Shown here: in pieces, positions 27,315-37,456 of the stretch | Numbering within the stretch: the first letter of the stretch is position 1 | Layout of the letters: every line of letters starts with the position of its first letter | Origin: Erythrobacter sp. 3-20A1M | Lineage (GTDB): Bacteria > Pseudomonadota > Alphaproteobacteria > Sphingomonadales > Sphingomonadaceae | Reading direction: 5' to 3' | Assembly: GCF_018636735.1 (NCBI RefSeq) | Contig: NZ_CP045200.1 | Coordinates: 2,324,001 to 2,388,000 of the forward strand | DNA length: 64,000 bases | The notes under the pieces: generated by a model | What the model saw: the letters and a program-made list of their open reading frames with translations, nothing else | What the model was told of the DNA's origin: nothing | Database searches by the model: none | Translations under genes and position numbers: made by a program

Positions 27315-27487
27315 CGGCTGGACGACCTCCTTGGGCGGACACGCATTCGCCGGGGTTATACGCCCGGCAGGCGCGGGATGGCAAAGGGGTGGACGGATCG
27401 GCGGCGATCGTAAATGCCTGTCGTGCGCGGATACCCCGTATCATTCCGATGCGGGCCGCATGCCGCGCGCGAGGAGGAGCTTTGCCC

Positions 27488-29095
27488 ATGTCCCCACCCA
27501 ACAACCGGAGCCTGACTTCGCTCATGGCGCTCGCATGTTCGCTGGCGCTGGGGGCCTGTGCCACCACCGCTCCTCCACCGGTCGATGTCGTGATCAAGGG
27601 CGGCACGGTTTACGACGGTAGCGAGGATGCGCCCTTCACCGGCGACGTCGCGATCGCGGGCGATCGGATTGCCTATGTGGGGCCGCCTAGGTCCTTCGCG
27701 GCGACACGGGTGATCGAAGCGGGCGGCATGATCGTCGCGCCCGGCTTCATCGATCCCCACACCCATGCGGACATCTTTCTGCGCTCCGACGATCCGGCCG
27801 AGCGCGTGAACGCGGCGTGGCTGGCCCAGGGGGCGAGCACGGTCGTGATCGGCGTCGATGGCGGCGGCACGCCCGATGTCGCCGAGGACGCGCGCAAGCT
27901 CGCCGCCTCGGGGATAGGCACCAACGTCGTGCCCTTCGTCGGGTTCGGTGCCGTGCGCAGCCGCGTATTGGGCGATGCCGCGCGCGCGCCGGACGAGGCC
28001 GAACTCGCCCGGATGAAGGACATGGTGGTAGGCGCGATGTGCGCGGGCGCGACGGGATTCTCGACCGGCCTGTTCTACGCCCCGCAAAGTTTCGCGAGCA
28101 CGGAAGAGGTGATTGCCCTTGCGCGCGAGGCGGGGAGCCGCGGCGGGCTCTACGACACGCACCAGCGCGACGAATCCTCGTACACGATCGGATTGATGGA
28201 CTCGAGCCGCGAGGCGATCCGGATCGGCGAGGAAGCAGGCGCGCCGGTCCATTTCGCGCATATCAAGGCGCTGGGCGTGGATGTGCAGGGCAAGGCGCCG
28301 GAGCTGATCGCGCTGATCGACGCCGCGCGCGCGCGCGGCGTCGACGTGACCGCCGACCAGTATCCCTGGCTCGCTTCGGGATCGAGTCTCGATGCGTCGC
28401 TCCTGCCGCGCTGGGCGGTCGATGGCGGCGGCAGCGCGCTTCTGGCGCGACTCGCCGAGCCGGAGACGGCGGCACGGATCCGCAACGAAATGGAGGAGAA
28501 CCTGCGGCGCAGGGGCGGGGCGAAATCCCTGTTGCTGACCGCGCCCGCGCGCCCCTGGACCGGTCGCACCCTGGCCCAATACGCGGCGGTGCAGGGCTCC
28601 GACCCGGTCGACACCGCGCTGGCGATCATCGCGCAGGTCGTGCGCGAGGGGGGCAGTGGGACCGAGGTCGCATCGTTCAACATGGCACCGGAGGATGTCG
28701 AGCTGCTGATGCAGCAACCCTGGGTCGTCACATCGTCCGACGGGTCGCTCGGCCACCCGCGCATGTTCGCCACCTATCCGGAGAAATACCGGACCTATGT
28801 GCGCGAGCGGGGGACGATCGACCTCGCGCGGTTCATCCGCCAGTCGACCGGCCAGGTCGCGGATATCTACCGCATCGCGGAGCGGGGCTATCTGAAGCAG
28901 GGGTATTTCGCCGATGTCCTGGTGTTCGATCCCGCGAAGTTCGCGCCGCGTGCGACCTATCTCGATCCGCGCGAGCTGAGCGTCGGGGTCGAGGCGCTGT
29001 TCGTGAACGGCCGGTCGGCGGTAGAGCACAGCCAAATTACCGGCGAGGCGGCGGGACGGGTGCTGCTGCGGCCCCAACCGGAAAACTGCCCCTAA
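27488..29095 (+). CDS. N-acyl-D-amino-acid deacylase family amidohydrolase, lipoprotein
   Basis: A 535-residue amidohydrolase-superfamily protein of the D-aminoacylase type. A signal peptide ends in the lipobox ALGAC, so it is probably anchored in the periplasm. Metal site motifs are APGFIDPHTHAD and the later HFAHIKALG. DTHQRDES and VTSSDGSLGHPR are typical of D-aminoacylases. It would release free D-amino acids from N-acyl or peptide forms. The ATG at 27488 is preceded by AGGAGGAGC. The position beside the DgcN/DgcA genes fits supply of D-Glu. Confidence 0.82.
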   Translation: MSPPNNRSLTSLMALACSLALGACATTAPPPVDVVIKGGTVYDGSEDAPFTGDVAIAGDRIAYVGPPRSFAATRVIEAGGMIVAPGFIDPHTHADIFLRSDDPAERVNAAWLAQGASTVVIGVDGGGTPDVAEDARKLAASGIGTNVVPFVGFGAVRSRVLGDAARAPDEAELARMKDMVVGAMCAGATGFSTGLFYAPQSFASTEEVIALAREAGSRGGLYDTHQRDESSYTIGLMDSSREAIRIGEEAGAPVHFAHIKALGVDVQGKAPELIALIDAARARGVDVTADQYPWLASGSSLDASLLPRWAVDGGGSALLARLAEPETAARIRNEMEENLRRRGGAKSLLLTAPARPWTGRTLAQYAAVQGSDPVDTALAIIAQVVREGGSGTEVASFNMAPEDVELLMQQPWVVTSSDGSLGHPRMFATYPEKYRTYVRERGTIDLARFIRQSTGQVADIYRIAERGYLKQGYFADVLVFDPAKFAPRATYLDPRELSVGVEALFVNGRSAVEHSQITGEAAGRVLLRPQPENCP

Positions 29096-29100
29096 AGCAA

Positions 29101-29136
29101 AAGGCTCGCCCGCGGCGCGAACCGCGAGCGAGCCTT
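29101..29136. terminator. Bidirectional rho-independent terminator
   Basis: The stem AAGGCTCGC / GCGAGCCTT, with inner GCGG / CCGC and loop CGCGAA, is followed by TTTTCTT on the plus strand. On the minus strand the AAAGCAAA flank reads as TTTGCTTT. It lies between the convergent D-aminoacylase and TonB-receptor genes and can serve both. Confidence 0.88.
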
Positions 29137-29158
29137 TTCTTCACCCTTTACGCCGACC

Positions 29159-32068
29159 TTAGAATTCGAGCCGGACGCCGACACGGAACGAGCGGCCCAG
29201 CAGGTCGCTATACGTGCTGTTCGCAGCCAGCCCGGTTTCGGGCAGGATGATCGGATCGGCATCGAACAGGTTGGTGATGTGGATGAACACCTCCGCATCC
29301 CCGCCCATCGTTTCCGCGATCTTGGCCGTGGCGTTGAGGTCCACGTAGAACACCCCGTCGATGCTGTTGTCGCTGGTGGTGCGCGCCGTCGGGGTCGTTG
29401 CCGGGCACGAAGCGGTGCATCCGAAGCGGGTGGCCGAATAGCGCCCGCTGCTCACGCCCCGACCGACCGCGGTCAGGCCGAAATCCGGTGTCTGCAGCGA
29501 GATCGAGCCACGGTAGAGCCAGTCGGGCGGCCCGCTGCCCGACAGGGTGCCGAGCGAGCTGATCGGTTCGCTGATCCCGTCGTCGGTGATGCTTTCGAGA
29601 TAGTGCGTCGCGACCGCGCGGAACGACAGCGAGCTGTCCGGCATGCTCAGCAGATCGTACAGCGGCACGCGGTACGACACGTCGAAATCGATGCCTTCGT
29701 TCTTCACGACGTTGAAGTTGAAGAAGCTGGCGCGGAAGAACAGGTCGCGCACCCCATCGGGATCCGGGCCGTAGGCGTTGCAGAACTGCTGCACCCCTTC
29801 CTGACAGCGGTCGAAGACCGCCTGCGCGCCGTAGGCCCCGATCGCGCCGTCGATCTTGACCTTGTAATAGTCGATCGACGCCATCAGCCCGGGGATGAAC
29901 CGCGGGGTGAGCACCACGCCGCCGGTCAGCGACTTGCTGATTTCCGGCTCCAGATCGAGGTTGCCCGACAGCACAGCGCGGTAGCTTTGGCCGTTCTCCA
30001 ACGTGCTGGTGTTGGAGCTGCCCGCCTGGAACAGCTCGTTGAGGTTGGGCGCACGGATGTCGCGCGAATAGGTGCCGCGCAGCCTGATGTCGTCGATCGG
30101 CTGCCACGTCGCGCCGACCTTGTAGGTCGTGACATAGCCGGACGTCGAGTAATCGGTCGCGCGTACGGCACCGTTGAAGGTAATGCCGAGACCCAGCGGT
30201 ACGACCGTTTCGAGATAGGCTTCCTTGACGTTGTAGTCGCCGAAGGTGGGCACATAGTTGCCGACCTGGAACCCGCCCTGGAATTCTTCGGGGACGGAGC
30301 CGGACACTTCCTCCTTGCGGTACTCGCCGCCGACCGCGAGGCTGACGTCGCCCGCCCACAGGGTGAACGGGGTGAACGATAGGTTCACGCCCGCCACCGT
30401 CTGCTGGAGCTTCTGGTCGCGATAGGGATCGCCGAGGAAGTAGTCGAACGAAGCGGGGTTCGCGACGCCCTGGCCGAACACGTTGAGCGGAATGCATCCG
30501 TTGCCGGGGTTGGTCAGCGTGCTGCGGCAGACGATCGTACCCGCGGCCACGCCCGCCGCGTTACCGGCGGGCGCGAACACCGCATCCACCGCATTGGCGA
30601 ACTCGGTATTCTTGATGATGTCGCGCAGCTGTTCGTGCGAGTTCGTCTCGCCGTACTGAACGTAGGCGTCCCAGATCGCGGGCTTGCCGGCGATGTCGAA
30701 CGAACCCTCGAACCCGCCGACATAGCGCTGCACGTCGCGCGTGTTGTTGAGCTTGCGGAAGGGTACGTCGGACAGCGTTGTGCCGATGGCGACCGAGGTC
30801 ACGTCGGCAGGCAGAAGCGAGCCGAGCGCCTGCTGCAGATACGCGTTGTCCCGCGGAATGTTCGCCAGCGGCCCCGACGACGTGCTCGTGAAAAACTGCG
30901 GACCCGCGTTGAAGAGGGTTTCCTGCCAGTTGTACGACGCCTCTACGAAAGCGGTCGCCCATGGCGTCACATCGAAGCTGAGGCGACCGAAGACGTTGCG
31001 GCGGTCTTCCTCCGCGCCCAGGCCGATGCGGCGGTTGGTGTCGTCCACCAGGTAATCGCCGCCGATCGTGATGGTGCCGGCGTTGGGATAGGTGCCGTAG
31101 TCGTAGCGATTGATCGACCCGCCCGGACCGAAATAGATCCCTCTCAGGCTGTTGGGCGTGCCGCCGCGCGAGGCGTTGATGATGCCGCCCGGTGCCGAAT
31201 TGTTGCGGTTGCCGGGGCCGACCACGAGGAACTGCGGCTGGCCGTTCGTCGCGGTGTAATCGGGGTTGCCGATGATCTGCGGCACGCCGAAGTTCCAGTC
31301 GCGGTCGACCGAGAAGATGCCGTCCTGGTGCGACAGCTGTCCGCTGAGGAGCAGGTGTCCGCGTCCTTCGGCGAAGGAGGTGCCGCCCGCAGCGCTGACC
31401 TGCCAGGTGAAGCCGTCGCCCTCGTCGGTGATGCCGGTGTTGGCGCTCAGTTTCAGGCCCTGGTAGCGCTTGTCGAGGATGAAGTTGACCACGCCCGCAT
31501 CCGCATCGGAGCCGTAGGCGGCCGAGGCACCGCCGGTCACGACCTCGACCCGGCTTATCAGCTGCTGGGGGAAGGTGTTGACGTCGACGTACCCCTGTAC
31601 GGTCGAGGGCACCGTGCGCCGCCCGTCGAGCAGGACGAGCGTACGCTCCAGCCCCAAGTTGCGCAGGTTGATCGTGTTGATGCCCGAAATGCCCGAGCTG
31701 ATGTTCAAGCGCGAGTTCGACAGCTGCGAACTGCCCGCGACCGAGGGAAGCTGGTTCACGAGGTCGAACAGATTGTTGGTCGGCGCTTCCGACTGGATCT
31801 GTTCGGTGCTGATGACCGTCAGCGGCGTCGGGCTGTCGAAGCCGAGGCGCGCGACGCGCGACCCGGTGACGATGATCTCTGTCGAAGGCCGCTCGACCGA
31901 ATCGACGGTACGCGTGACCGGGTCCTCGTCGTCATCGGTAGCGACGGTCTGTGCCGCAGCCGGAGATGCCAGAAGGCCGATCGCCGCCACACTGGCGAGC
32001 GCGTTGCGCCGCGCGAAACAGGAGCGCGAAAAGGCGGAAAGCGTACGAGTCCGCAAAGAAGAGTTCAT
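29159..32068 (-). CDS. TonB-dependent outer-membrane receptor
   Basis: A 969-residue receptor. A signal peptide (ASVAAIGLLASPAAAQ) is followed by a TonB-box-like STEIIVTGSRV and the plug domain with NLRNLGLERTLVLLDGRR and VEVVTGGASAAYGSDADAGVVNFI. The 22-strand barrel ends in the expected aromatic (VGVRLEF). It takes up a large ligand using TonB energy. The ligand is not readable from sequence; the murein-catabolism neighbours on both sides suggest a peptidoglycan fragment or peptide. The ATG at 32068 has GAGGG upstream. Confidence 0.93.
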   Translation of the reverse strand: MNSSLRTRTLSAFSRSCFARRNALASVAAIGLLASPAAAQTVATDDDEDPVTRTVDSVERPSTEIIVTGSRVARLGFDSPTPLTVISTEQIQSEAPTNNLFDLVNQLPSVAGSSQLSNSRLNISSGISGINTINLRNLGLERTLVLLDGRRTVPSTVQGYVDVNTFPQQLISRVEVVTGGASAAYGSDADAGVVNFILDKRYQGLKLSANTGITDEGDGFTWQVSAAGGTSFAEGRGHLLLSGQLSHQDGIFSVDRDWNFGVPQIIGNPDYTATNGQPQFLVVGPGNRNNSAPGGIINASRGGTPNSLRGIYFGPGGSINRYDYGTYPNAGTITIGGDYLVDDTNRRIGLGAEEDRRNVFGRLSFDVTPWATAFVEASYNWQETLFNAGPQFFTSTSSGPLANIPRDNAYLQQALGSLLPADVTSVAIGTTLSDVPFRKLNNTRDVQRYVGGFEGSFDIAGKPAIWDAYVQYGETNSHEQLRDIIKNTEFANAVDAVFAPAGNAAGVAAGTIVCRSTLTNPGNGCIPLNVFGQGVANPASFDYFLGDPYRDQKLQQTVAGVNLSFTPFTLWAGDVSLAVGGEYRKEEVSGSVPEEFQGGFQVGNYVPTFGDYNVKEAYLETVVPLGLGITFNGAVRATDYSTSGYVTTYKVGATWQPIDDIRLRGTYSRDIRAPNLNELFQAGSSNTSTLENGQSYRAVLSGNLDLEPEISKSLTGGVVLTPRFIPGLMASIDYYKVKIDGAIGAYGAQAVFDRCQEGVQQFCNAYGPDPDGVRDLFFRASFFNFNVVKNEGIDFDVSYRVPLYDLLSMPDSSLSFRAVATHYLESITDDGISEPISSLGTLSGSGPPDWLYRGSISLQTPDFGLTAVGRGVSSGRYSATRFGCTASCPATTPTARTTSDNSIDGVFYVDLNATAKIAETMGGDAEVFIHITNLFDADPIILPETGLAANSTYSDLLGRSFRVGVRLEF

Positions 32069-32545
32069 CGGTAAAGCCCTCATAATTCATCGGGCCGATC
32101 GATGCTGCCGCGTGGACCAACCGTTAGGGTTGCGACGCTACGAAGCAGGACCGGCCCTCTTCCCTCGAATGCCAAGGCCGGTTCGCCCGGACCTGGTTTC
32201 ACGATCGTTCATAATCGGCGGATCGATCTCCGTCCGTGTTATGAACTTGCGCGCCTCTTGCGTGAAAACGGCTAATTATTTTTGGTTTGTGCCTTTCCCC
32301 GCAGGATCGAAACTACCGGCAGCCGCGTTCGCGTCAATATGATGACGTGATTGACCTGTGTAGTAGTGTATAAACGCAGGGTATAGGCTGGAAGGAGCCA
32401 GGGCGAGCCACCCGGTGCGAGATAGCCCCAGGTTATGGCAGGCGGGCACAACGATATGCATGTCGTCCCGCTCCCCTTCTAGGATCGGGCCTAGTCCTTT
32501 TGCAGGCGGAGCAGCTCGATTGACAATTCACTTGCGTCTTCCCGA
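32069..32545. other. 477-bp divergent intergenic region
   Basis: No gene is seen. It separates the TonB receptor (minus) from the penicillin-acylase gene (plus) and is the most AT-rich long gap in the window, especially 32260-32400, so promoters for both genes probably lie here. An inverted repeat, GTCAAT (32333-32338) and ATTGAC (32350-32355), is a possible operator. Confidence 0.5.
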
Positions 32546-34932
32546 GTGACGCGGCGGGCGATCCTCCTCGCCTCTGCGGCCCTCGGCATTTTCACGAACC
32601 TGCCGGGTGCGGTTGCAGCGAAGTTCAAACCGGGTTCCCGGCGTCCGGGCAAGGGGCTGCGGGACGGGATCGAGATTCTCGAAGATCGCTTCGGCATCCC
32701 GCACGTCCGCGCGAATTCGATCCACGATGCCTATTGGGCGCAGGGCTATCTGGTGGCACGCGATCGCCTGTTCCAGCTCGATCTCGACCTGCGGCGGGAC
32801 ATGGGGCGGATGGCGGAGGCGTTTGGCCCATCCTTCGTGCCCGCCGATCGCGCCGCGCGCCTCTTCCATTTTCGCGGCGACCTCGATGCCGAACTGGCCT
32901 CCATCCCGCCTGATGTGGTGGATTGCGTGCGCGGGTATTGCGCCGGGATCAATGCGCGGATCGACGAGATCGCGGCGCGGCCCGAACTGGCGCCGCGCGA
33001 ATACGCGATCCTCGGCATCGCGCCGCTGCGCTGGTCGCTAGCCGACTGCGTGCTGCGCCGCGGTGCGGGCAGCGACGATGCCGACGAGGAAATTCGCCGC
33101 GCCATGCTGGCCGCGCGCGGACTGATCGATTTGGAACACTGGCGCGAACCGCTGCGCTTCGACTGGGATTTTACCGTTCCCGAAGGCCTCGACTGCGCGG
33201 CGGTGAGCCGCGACGATCTGGGCATCCTGGGCGATCACGATCGCCCGCCCGCCATCGAACCGGCGCTTGTCGCCCGGATCGACAGCGCGCTCGATCGCGA
33301 AGGGCGGCGGATCGACCTCGCCGCGCAGGGCAGCAATGCGTGGACCGTCTCGGGATCGCACACGCCCACCGGACGCCCGATCCTGGCCAACGATCCCCAT
33401 CTGGCGATCGGCGGCTTCAGTCCCCGCCATATCGTCCACCTGACCGCGCCGGGCCTCGACATCATCGGCGCGGGCTATCCGGGCCTGCCCGGCATCATGC
33501 AGGGCCATACCGACCGGTTCGCCTTCGGGCGCACGAACTTCCACATCGACCAGACCGACCTGTTCGTGCTGGAAACCCATCCCGACGATCCGGACCTTTA
33601 TCGCCATAACGGCGAATGGACGCCCTTCGACGTGGTCGAGAACACGGTCGAGGTCGAGGGCCAGGCGGCAGAGCAGGTCACTCTGCGTTATGCCGATGGT
33701 CGCCCCGTGATCGCGCAGGACCGGGAGCGGAACCGCGCGATCGCCTTCGCCACGACGAGCATGCTGCCCGGCGCCAATATGCGCTTCGCCATCGTGGCAA
33801 TCAATCTGGCGAAGGGGTGGGACGGTCTGCGCGAGGCGTTCCGCCTGCACGTATCCCCCACCAATCTGCATTACGCCGATATCGAGGGAAATACCGGCTG
33901 GCACGCGATCGGGTTCGCGCCGGTGCGGCAGCGCCATGACGGTCTGTTTCCCGCGCCCGGCGACGGATCCTTCGACTGGACCGGGATACTGAGCGTGGAC
34001 GACATGCCCAGCCTGTTCAATCCGGCATCCGGCCTGATCGCATCCGCCAATGCCATGAACCTGCCGGCGGATTATCCTTTCGCCGAACGGATCTTGAGCT
34101 TCACCTGGTCCGACCCGTTCCGGCAGGACCGGATCTATCAGGTGCTGGGCGAACAGGACATCCATTCGCTCGACGACAGCGAGGCGCTGCTCCACGACAC
34201 GCTCGCCATTCCCGCCACCGAGCTGATCGCCCTCCTGCCGGAAAATCCTTCGCCGGAAGCACGCGAAGCGGCGGCGATGCTCTCGGGGTGGGACGGCCAT
34301 CTCGGCGCGGACAGCGGGGCGGCCCTGCTTTACGAAATGGTGATCGCGGCGCTGTCGGAGCGGTTCCACGCAGCGATCATTCCTCCCGAGGCGCAGGATC
34401 TGATCTCGCGCGTCAATCTGGACGCGATGCTGACCGCACTCACCACGCTCGATCCGCGACTGGGCAGCGATCCGGCCGAAACGAGAAGAACGCTGATCGA
34501 GGGCGCGCTGGTCGATGGGTGGGCAAAGGCGGTCGAACTGGTCGGGCCCGATCCCTCGCAATGGTGCTGGGGTGATCTGCATCGTGTGAACATCGCGCAT
34601 CCCTTGTCGGACATCGCCGCCATCGCTTCGGACTTCCCGCCGATCGAAGTGGTCGTTCGGGCGGAGACGGCACCACGGTCATGGCGCGCGGGATGCGTGC
34701 GGGCGGGGGCTATTCCGTGCGGCACGGCGCCAGCTTCCTCTTCGCCGCCGATGTCGGGAATTGGGACCGGACGCGCTTCCTGCTGCTGCCCGGCCAATCG
34801 GCCGATCCCGCCTCGCCCCATTACCGCGATTTCTATGCGCCCTGGCTCGCGGGCGAGATGGTCGAATGGTCCTTCAGCCGCGCCGCGGTGGACGAGGCGG
34901 CGGTGAAGCGCTTCACGCTTTCACCGCACTGA
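32546..34932 (+). pseudogene. Penicillin acylase family (Ntn) amidohydrolase, frameshifted near the C-terminus
   Basis: An Ntn-hydrolase of the penicillin/acyl-homoserine-lactone acylase family, normally self-cleaved in the periplasm. The twin-arginine N-terminus MTRRAILLASAALG looks like an export signal. The nucleophile is Ser263 in AQGSNAWTVSG. Around 34650 the frame shifts: the expected family sequence GRSGGDGTTVMARG continues in another frame to a stop at 34932, while the original frame runs on as nonsense to 34906. Adding one G at 34651-34652 repairs it. The start is GTG at 32546, and no good ribosome site is seen. In this locus it may cleave N-acyl or amide bonds of murein-derived compounds. 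Confidence 0.85.
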
Positions 34933-34934
34933 GA

Positions 34935-36428
34935 TCAGTTCGCGGCGGCGACCGCCAGAAGCGCGGCATCCATGGCGCCTATGGCCGCGCCTTCGCCGCC
35001 GGGCGGGATGTCGTTGGCAAAGGCGGAGAAGACCAGTAATTCGCCGCTTGCCGCCACCATATATCCCGAAAGCGCGCGCGATGCGTTGAGCGAGCCGGTC
35101 TTGGCGAAGATGCGCCCGTCGAGCGGGGTTCCGGCGAAGCGCCGTGCAAGAGTCCCGTCCACGCCGCCGACAGGAAGCGTCGCGCGCCAGTTCTTCCCCC
35201 AATCCTCGCCAGCCGCCCAGGCGAGCAGGCGTGCGGTGACGCGCGGGCTGACCCGGTTGTAGCTGGACATGCCCGACCCGTCGGCCAGCACGAAGCCATC
35301 GCGAGGCTGGCCCGCGGCGGTCATCATATCCGCCAGCGCCAGCTGGGCGTCCGCGATCGACCCGCTGCCCTGCAGCTTCGCGACCCGGCGCAGCATCAAT
35401 TCGGCATGCAGGTTCTGACTCTGCTTGTTGATCGTGACCATGTCCGCAGCCAGCGCCTCGGGCGGCAATTGCGAGAACATCGTTTCGGGCGGTGCGTGGG
35501 TAGCGGGCATTCCCCCGCGGTTTTCGGGATCGTCGTCCGGCGATAGCGGGCGATAGCGCCCGGCGATTTCTCCCGAAACAACGACGCCGCGTGCTTCCAG
35601 CAGGCGAGCGAACCGCCAGGCGGCGCGGCGCGCGGGATCGTCCACGCCGAGGCGGTACTGTTCGGGTTCTGCATCCTGGCCGAGCGTTCCGTCCACCACC
35701 AGCGTGTCGCTGCCGGGCAGGCGGCGGATATCGAGCGCGTTATCCGACCCCGCGACCGTCCGCGTCCGGTTGTCGATGCGGTAATAGCCATCGCTCTCGA
35801 TCCTGGCCGGAGCGCCGACACTGCCGGGCATTACCGAGAGAGCGAATTCGTTATCGTCCACCAGCAGCGCGGCGGTGGCGGTGCCATAGCGAAACGGAAT
35901 GTTGTTCCAGCTCATCCCCGCGCTCCAGCGCTCGTCGGGATACCAGGTCGCATCGCCGATGACGTCGTGGACCCGCCGCGTGCGCGCTGCCACCGCGTCG
36001 GCGAGCGTGGCGAGGCACTGGACCTGGCAATCGGGTGCGCTCGACAGGGTCGCCTCGCCGCGCCCTTCCAGTACGATATCGAAGCTTCCGCGCTTCGCGG
36101 GTTCGAGACGCACGCCGGTTCCCTCCGCCGCTTGTTGCAGGGCAAGCAGGTTCCGGTAGGCGGCGAGAGTGGTGTAGATCTTGGTATTGGACGCGGGCAT
36201 GAACCGCGCATCCGGCGCGATGGCCAGGATCTCGGTTCCATCGGGCCGTTGGACAACCAGGCCATAGCGTGTCCCCGCGGGCGCTTCGGACAGGATCGCC
36301 TGTATCGAACCCGCAAGCGAGTCGGGTACCGCAGTCGACGCAGTGGCTGGGGGCGAGGGCGAGGTCTGCTGCGCCATGGCCGGCATGGGCAGGGACAGGG
36401 CGAGCGTGCAGGCGAGGATGAAACGCAT
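34935..36428 (-). CDS. dacB: D-alanyl-D-alanine carboxypeptidase/endopeptidase (PBP4, DacB family)
   Basis: A 497-residue periplasmic class C penicillin-binding protein that trims pentapeptides and cuts peptide cross-links in murein. The signal peptide ends near PMPAMAQ. The active-site motifs are S80-N-T-K83, SYN in GSGMSSYNRVSP, and KTG in FAKTGSLNAS. Length and the extra domain between motifs 1 and 2 match DacB. It is convergent with the acylase gene (two bases apart) and divergent from the GlcNAc kinase gene. Confidence 0.93.
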   Translation of the reverse strand: MRFILACTLALSLPMPAMAQQTSPSPPATASTAVPDSLAGSIQAILSEAPAGTRYGLVVQRPDGTEILAIAPDARFMPASNTKIYTTLAAYRNLLALQQAAEGTGVRLEPAKRGSFDIVLEGRGEATLSSAPDCQVQCLATLADAVAARTRRVHDVIGDATWYPDERWSAGMSWNNIPFRYGTATAALLVDDNEFALSVMPGSVGAPARIESDGYYRIDNRTRTVAGSDNALDIRRLPGSDTLVVDGTLGQDAEPEQYRLGVDDPARRAAWRFARLLEARGVVVSGEIAGRYRPLSPDDDPENRGGMPATHAPPETMFSQLPPEALAADMVTINKQSQNLHAELMLRRVAKLQGSGSIADAQLALADMMTAAGQPRDGFVLADGSGMSSYNRVSPRVTARLLAWAAGEDWGKNWRATLPVGGVDGTLARRFAGTPLDGRIFAKTGSLNASRALSGYMVAASGELLVFSAFANDIPPGGEGAAIGAMDAALLAVAAAN

Positions 36429-36568
36429 CAGCGATGCTTAGCGCGTGAACGCCGCCGCAACAGCATCTTCCTGCGGCCTTGCGCGCTAGTCCATAACCTG
36501 TGGTAATGGCCGCCCTATCGTCATTCCGCGCATCGTCATGGTCATGCGGCTAGGGGAGGGTAACTGCG

Positions 36569-37456
36569 ATGCGAACTGGAGGGCAGGCGATGGTGCGATA
36601 TTATCTCGGCTTCGATGTCGGCGGCAGCCGCACCCGCGCCCGCTTGATCGACACGGATGGAACGGTGCTCGGCTCGGGTGCCGCCGGGCCGGGCAATACG
36701 CGGATGGGTCTCGACAGCGTTCGCGGCGTGCTCGACGAAGCGGGACAGGAAGCAATCGCCACGGCCGGGCTCGACGCGGACGAGATCGGCCATGTGGCGA
36801 TGGGCGCAGGAATCGCCGGGTTTTCGCGCACCGGTGCGCGCGCCGCGCTCGAGGCGATGGAATTTCCCTACGCGACCACCGCGTTCGCCTCCGACGGGGT
36901 GATCGCCAATCTCGGCGCGCATGGTGGAGCCGATGGGGCGATCCTGATCATCGGCACCGGCAGTTCGGCCCATCTCCTCCATGACGGCAAGAGCTTCACG
37001 ATCGGCGGGTACGGGTTTCCGATATCCGACGAAGGCAGCGGCGCCGCGCTGGGCCTCAGCGCGATGCGGCATGCCCTGCGCGCGCTCGACGGGCGGACCA
37101 AGCCCACGCCGCTCAGCAGCGCGGTGACGAAGCGCTTCGGGCACGAGACGCCCCGCGCCATCGCCTGGATGGATGCGGCGCAGCCCGCGGACTACGCCAG
37201 CTTCGCGCCCTTGGTGATGGACTTTGCGGAGGCAGGGGACGAGATCGCCTGCTCGATCGTCGAAGATGCCGCGCAGCATATCGAACGCTTCATCGAAACG
37301 ATTTTCGAACGCGGTGCGCCGCGCTGCTCGCTGGCGGGCGGCCTCGCGCCGCGCATCCAGCCGTGGCTGAAGGCGCGAACCGTGGCGCGGCTGGTTCCGG
37401 CCGAAGGCGATCCGGTCGACGGCGCCCTGTATCTGGCGGGCTATCGCCGGCTGTAG
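36569..37456 (+). CDS. N-acetylglucosamine kinase, BadF/BadG family
   Basis: An ASKHA-fold sugar kinase that would phosphorylate GlcNAc (or GlcN) for recycling. The phosphate-1 loop is LGFDVGGSRTRARL and phosphate-2 is LIIGTGSSAHLL, followed by GYGFPISDEGSGAALG, typical of NAGK. The protein has 295 residues from ATG 36569. An in-frame ATG at 36590 (288 residues) has its own GGAGGG site, so the start is ambiguous. It converges on nagA with a 16-base overlap. Confidence 0.85.
   Translation: MRTGGQAMVRYYLGFDVGGSRTRARLIDTDGTVLGSGAAGPGNTRMGLDSVRGVLDEAGQEAIATAGLDADEIGHVAMGAGIAGFSRTGARAALEAMEFPYATTAFASDGVIANLGAHGGADGAILIIGTGSSAHLLHDGKSFTIGGYGFPISDEGSGAALGLSAMRHALRALDGRTKPTPLSSAVTKRFGHETPRAIAWMDAAQPADYASFAPLVMDFAEAGDEIACSIVEDAAQHIERFIETIFERGAPRCSLAGGLAPRIQPWLKARTVARLVPAEGDPVDGALYLAGYRRL

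Noticed and set aside
27430-27442. GATAC-CCC-GTATC as a firm LysR operator
   Set aside because: The arms are only five bases and the spacing differs from the usual LysR site, so it is mentioned only as weak in the LysR entry.
30635-32074. 479-residue plus-strand frame inside the TonB receptor
   Set aside because: The opposing receptor has complete plug and barrel features; this frame has none.
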